Part shown: positions 63,141 to 64,000 of the stretch, piece by piece
How the letters are laid out: every line of letters starts with the position of its first letter
Numbering within the stretch: position 1 is the stretch's first letter
Assembly (NCBI RefSeq): GCF_004403515.1
Contig: NZ_SOHH01000038.1
Span: 36,783-100,782, forward strand
Direction of reading: 5' to 3'
DNA: 64,000 nt
Source: Cryobacterium fucosi
Lineage (GTDB): Bacteria > Actinomycetota > Actinomycetes > Actinomycetales > Microbacteriaceae
Made by a program: the position numbers and the translations under genes
The notes under the pieces: model-generated
Told to the model about the DNA's origin: nothing
Databases searched by the model: none
The model's input: only the letters and a program-made list of their open reading frames with translations

Positions 63141-64000
63141 TCAGAGCCGGCGGGTCGCGTCCTGCACCTCGCCGACGAGTTCCTCGATGATGTCCTCGAG
63201 GAAGAGAACGCCGGTGGTCGCGCCGACCGCCGTGAACGAGCGCGCCAGGTGCGCTCCGGAGCGGCGCATGGTGGCGAGGGCGTCCTCGAGGTCGGTGCCC
63301 TCGAAGATCGACACGAGGCGGCGGATGCGCTTGGCCGGGATCGCCTCGGCGTAGCCGCCCTCGCCTGCCCCGGAGTCCCCGTCGAGGTCGAGGACGTCCT
63401 TCAAATGGATGTATCCAGTCGGTTCGCCGCCGTCGGTGACCAGCACATAGCGGGAGAACCCGTGCCTGGTCACGGCCTTCTCGACGTCGGCCGGAGTGGC
63501 CGATTCGGGGAGGCTGATCAGGTCGGCGAGGTTCACCGCGACATCCTTCACCTTGCGGGTGGTGAACTCGAAGGTGGCGCTGAGCGCGCCGGTGCCGTCG
63601 CGCAGCACGCCCTCCCTGGTCGACTGGGACACGATCGTGGCGACCTCGTCCAGCGTGTAGGTGCTGTTCGCCTCGTCCTTGGGCTGCACCCGGAACAGCC
63701 GCAGGACCAGGTTGGCCGTGGCGTTGAGGACCACGATGACGGGTTTGACCAGCCGGCCGAAGAGGACGAGCGGCGGGGCGAGGAGGAGCACCGCGCGGTC
63801 GGGGATGGAGAACGACAGGTTCTTCGGCACCATCTCACCGAACACGACGTGCAGGTACGAGACGAGGAGCAGGGTGATCACGAAGGCGATCGCGCTGATC
63901 GCCTCGACGGGCAGGCCGGTCAGGCCGAGCGGGTACTCGAGCAGGTGGTGGATCGCCGGCTCCGACACGTTCAGGATGAGCAGCGAACACACGGTGATGC
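63141..64000 (-). CDS. CNNM/CorC-like (hemolysin family) membrane protein, partial
   Basis: The 5' end lies beyond the window. The visible ~286 residues begin inside a DUF21 membrane domain (ISAIAFVITLLLVSYLHVVFGEMVPKNLS region), followed by a pair of CBS domains (STYTLDEVATIVSQSTREG; HGFSRYVLVTDGGEPTGYI). Such proteins are linked to magnesium or cobalt efflux. It ends at a TGA with a hairpin downstream. Confidence 0.88.
   Translation of the reverse strand, partial: ITVCSLLILNVSEPAIHHLLEYPLGLTGLPVEAISAIAFVITLLLVSYLHVVFGEMVPKNLSFSIPDRAVLLLAPPLVLFGRLVKPVIVVLNATANLVLRLFRVQPKDEANSTYTLDEVATIVSQSTREGVLRDGTGALSATFEFTTRKVKDVAVNLADLISLPESATPADVEKAVTRHGFSRYVLVTDGGEPTGYIHLKDVLDLDGDSGAGEGGYAEAIPAKRIRRLVSIFEGTDLEDALATMRRSGAHLARSFTAVGATTGVLFLEDIIEELVGEVQDATRRL

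Overview
The window is GC-rich actinobacterial chromosome, most likely from the Microbacteriaceae (Cryobacterium/Leifsonia-like). I infer this from the gene order argS–lysA–hom–thrC–thrB–rho, a mycothiol-type glycosyltransferase/deacetylase pair, the frequent GTG starts and ATGA/GTGA overlaps, many starts that look leaderless, and many copies of a short repeat with core GGTGGTCGAGCCTGTCGAGACC-like units. No sequence search was possible, so genus is a guess.

Layout. 1–9.1 kb (mostly minus strand): argS, an LmeA/DUF2993-like protein, then the overlapping amino-acid operon lysA-hom-thrC-thrB and the 5' part of rho, whose product has a long low-complexity N-terminal insert ending in a (Gln-Asn)n tract that runs off the window. 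9.1–20.1 kb: a lipoprotein, tRNA-Arg(CCG), a TmrB-like P-loop protein, membrane proteins, a divergent HxlR regulator/QorB-like quinone reductase pair, an mshA-mshB-hydrolase operon, a DUF1294 protein, a Cys/Met PLP enzyme and a class-I amidotransferase hydrolase. 20.3–30.5 kb: a TPM-domain membrane protein and PspA, small redox and metabolic enzymes, TerC, an HExxH protein, an SDR and DUF302. 30.6–37.3 kb: a fur-katA operon with a clear palindrome over its promoter, a frameshifted DUF222/HNH gene between two repeat arrays, and a MarR/MMPL exporter pair. 37.3–42.6 kb: amidase, SDR, GNAT, ung and neighbours. 42.7–51.1 kb: a complete propionate/methylcitrate locus (GntR-prpD-prpB-prpC, with divergent prpE-DUF485-actP) and TGTATACA palindromes in the divergent region. 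51.3–56.1 kb: SDR, acyltransferase, metY, metX. 56.2–60.3 kb: a signalling cluster with a histidine kinase, a kinase-shaped membrane protein that lacks catalytic motifs, and a LuxR-type response regulator. 60.4–64 kb: a thiamine-binding-like protein, a GT87-like mannosyltransferase, NnrD and a partial CNNM/CorC-like protein.

The recurring theme between genes is repetitive DNA. Eight arrays of the TCGAG-type repeat (one of them inside the lysA coding sequence), a related 21-bp tandem duplication inside prpD, and several long inverted repeats (two of them ~90-bp MITE-shaped elements) sit mostly at gene 3' ends. The repeats have entered coding sequence at least twice (the lysA C-terminus and inside prpD). 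A second theme is translation without leaders: at least fifteen genes have a TANNNT-like hexamer ending 6–7 nt before the start codon. The best candidates for something undescribed are the kinase/pseudokinase/regulator cluster, the repeat family with the DUF222 gene it brackets, and the Rho insert.
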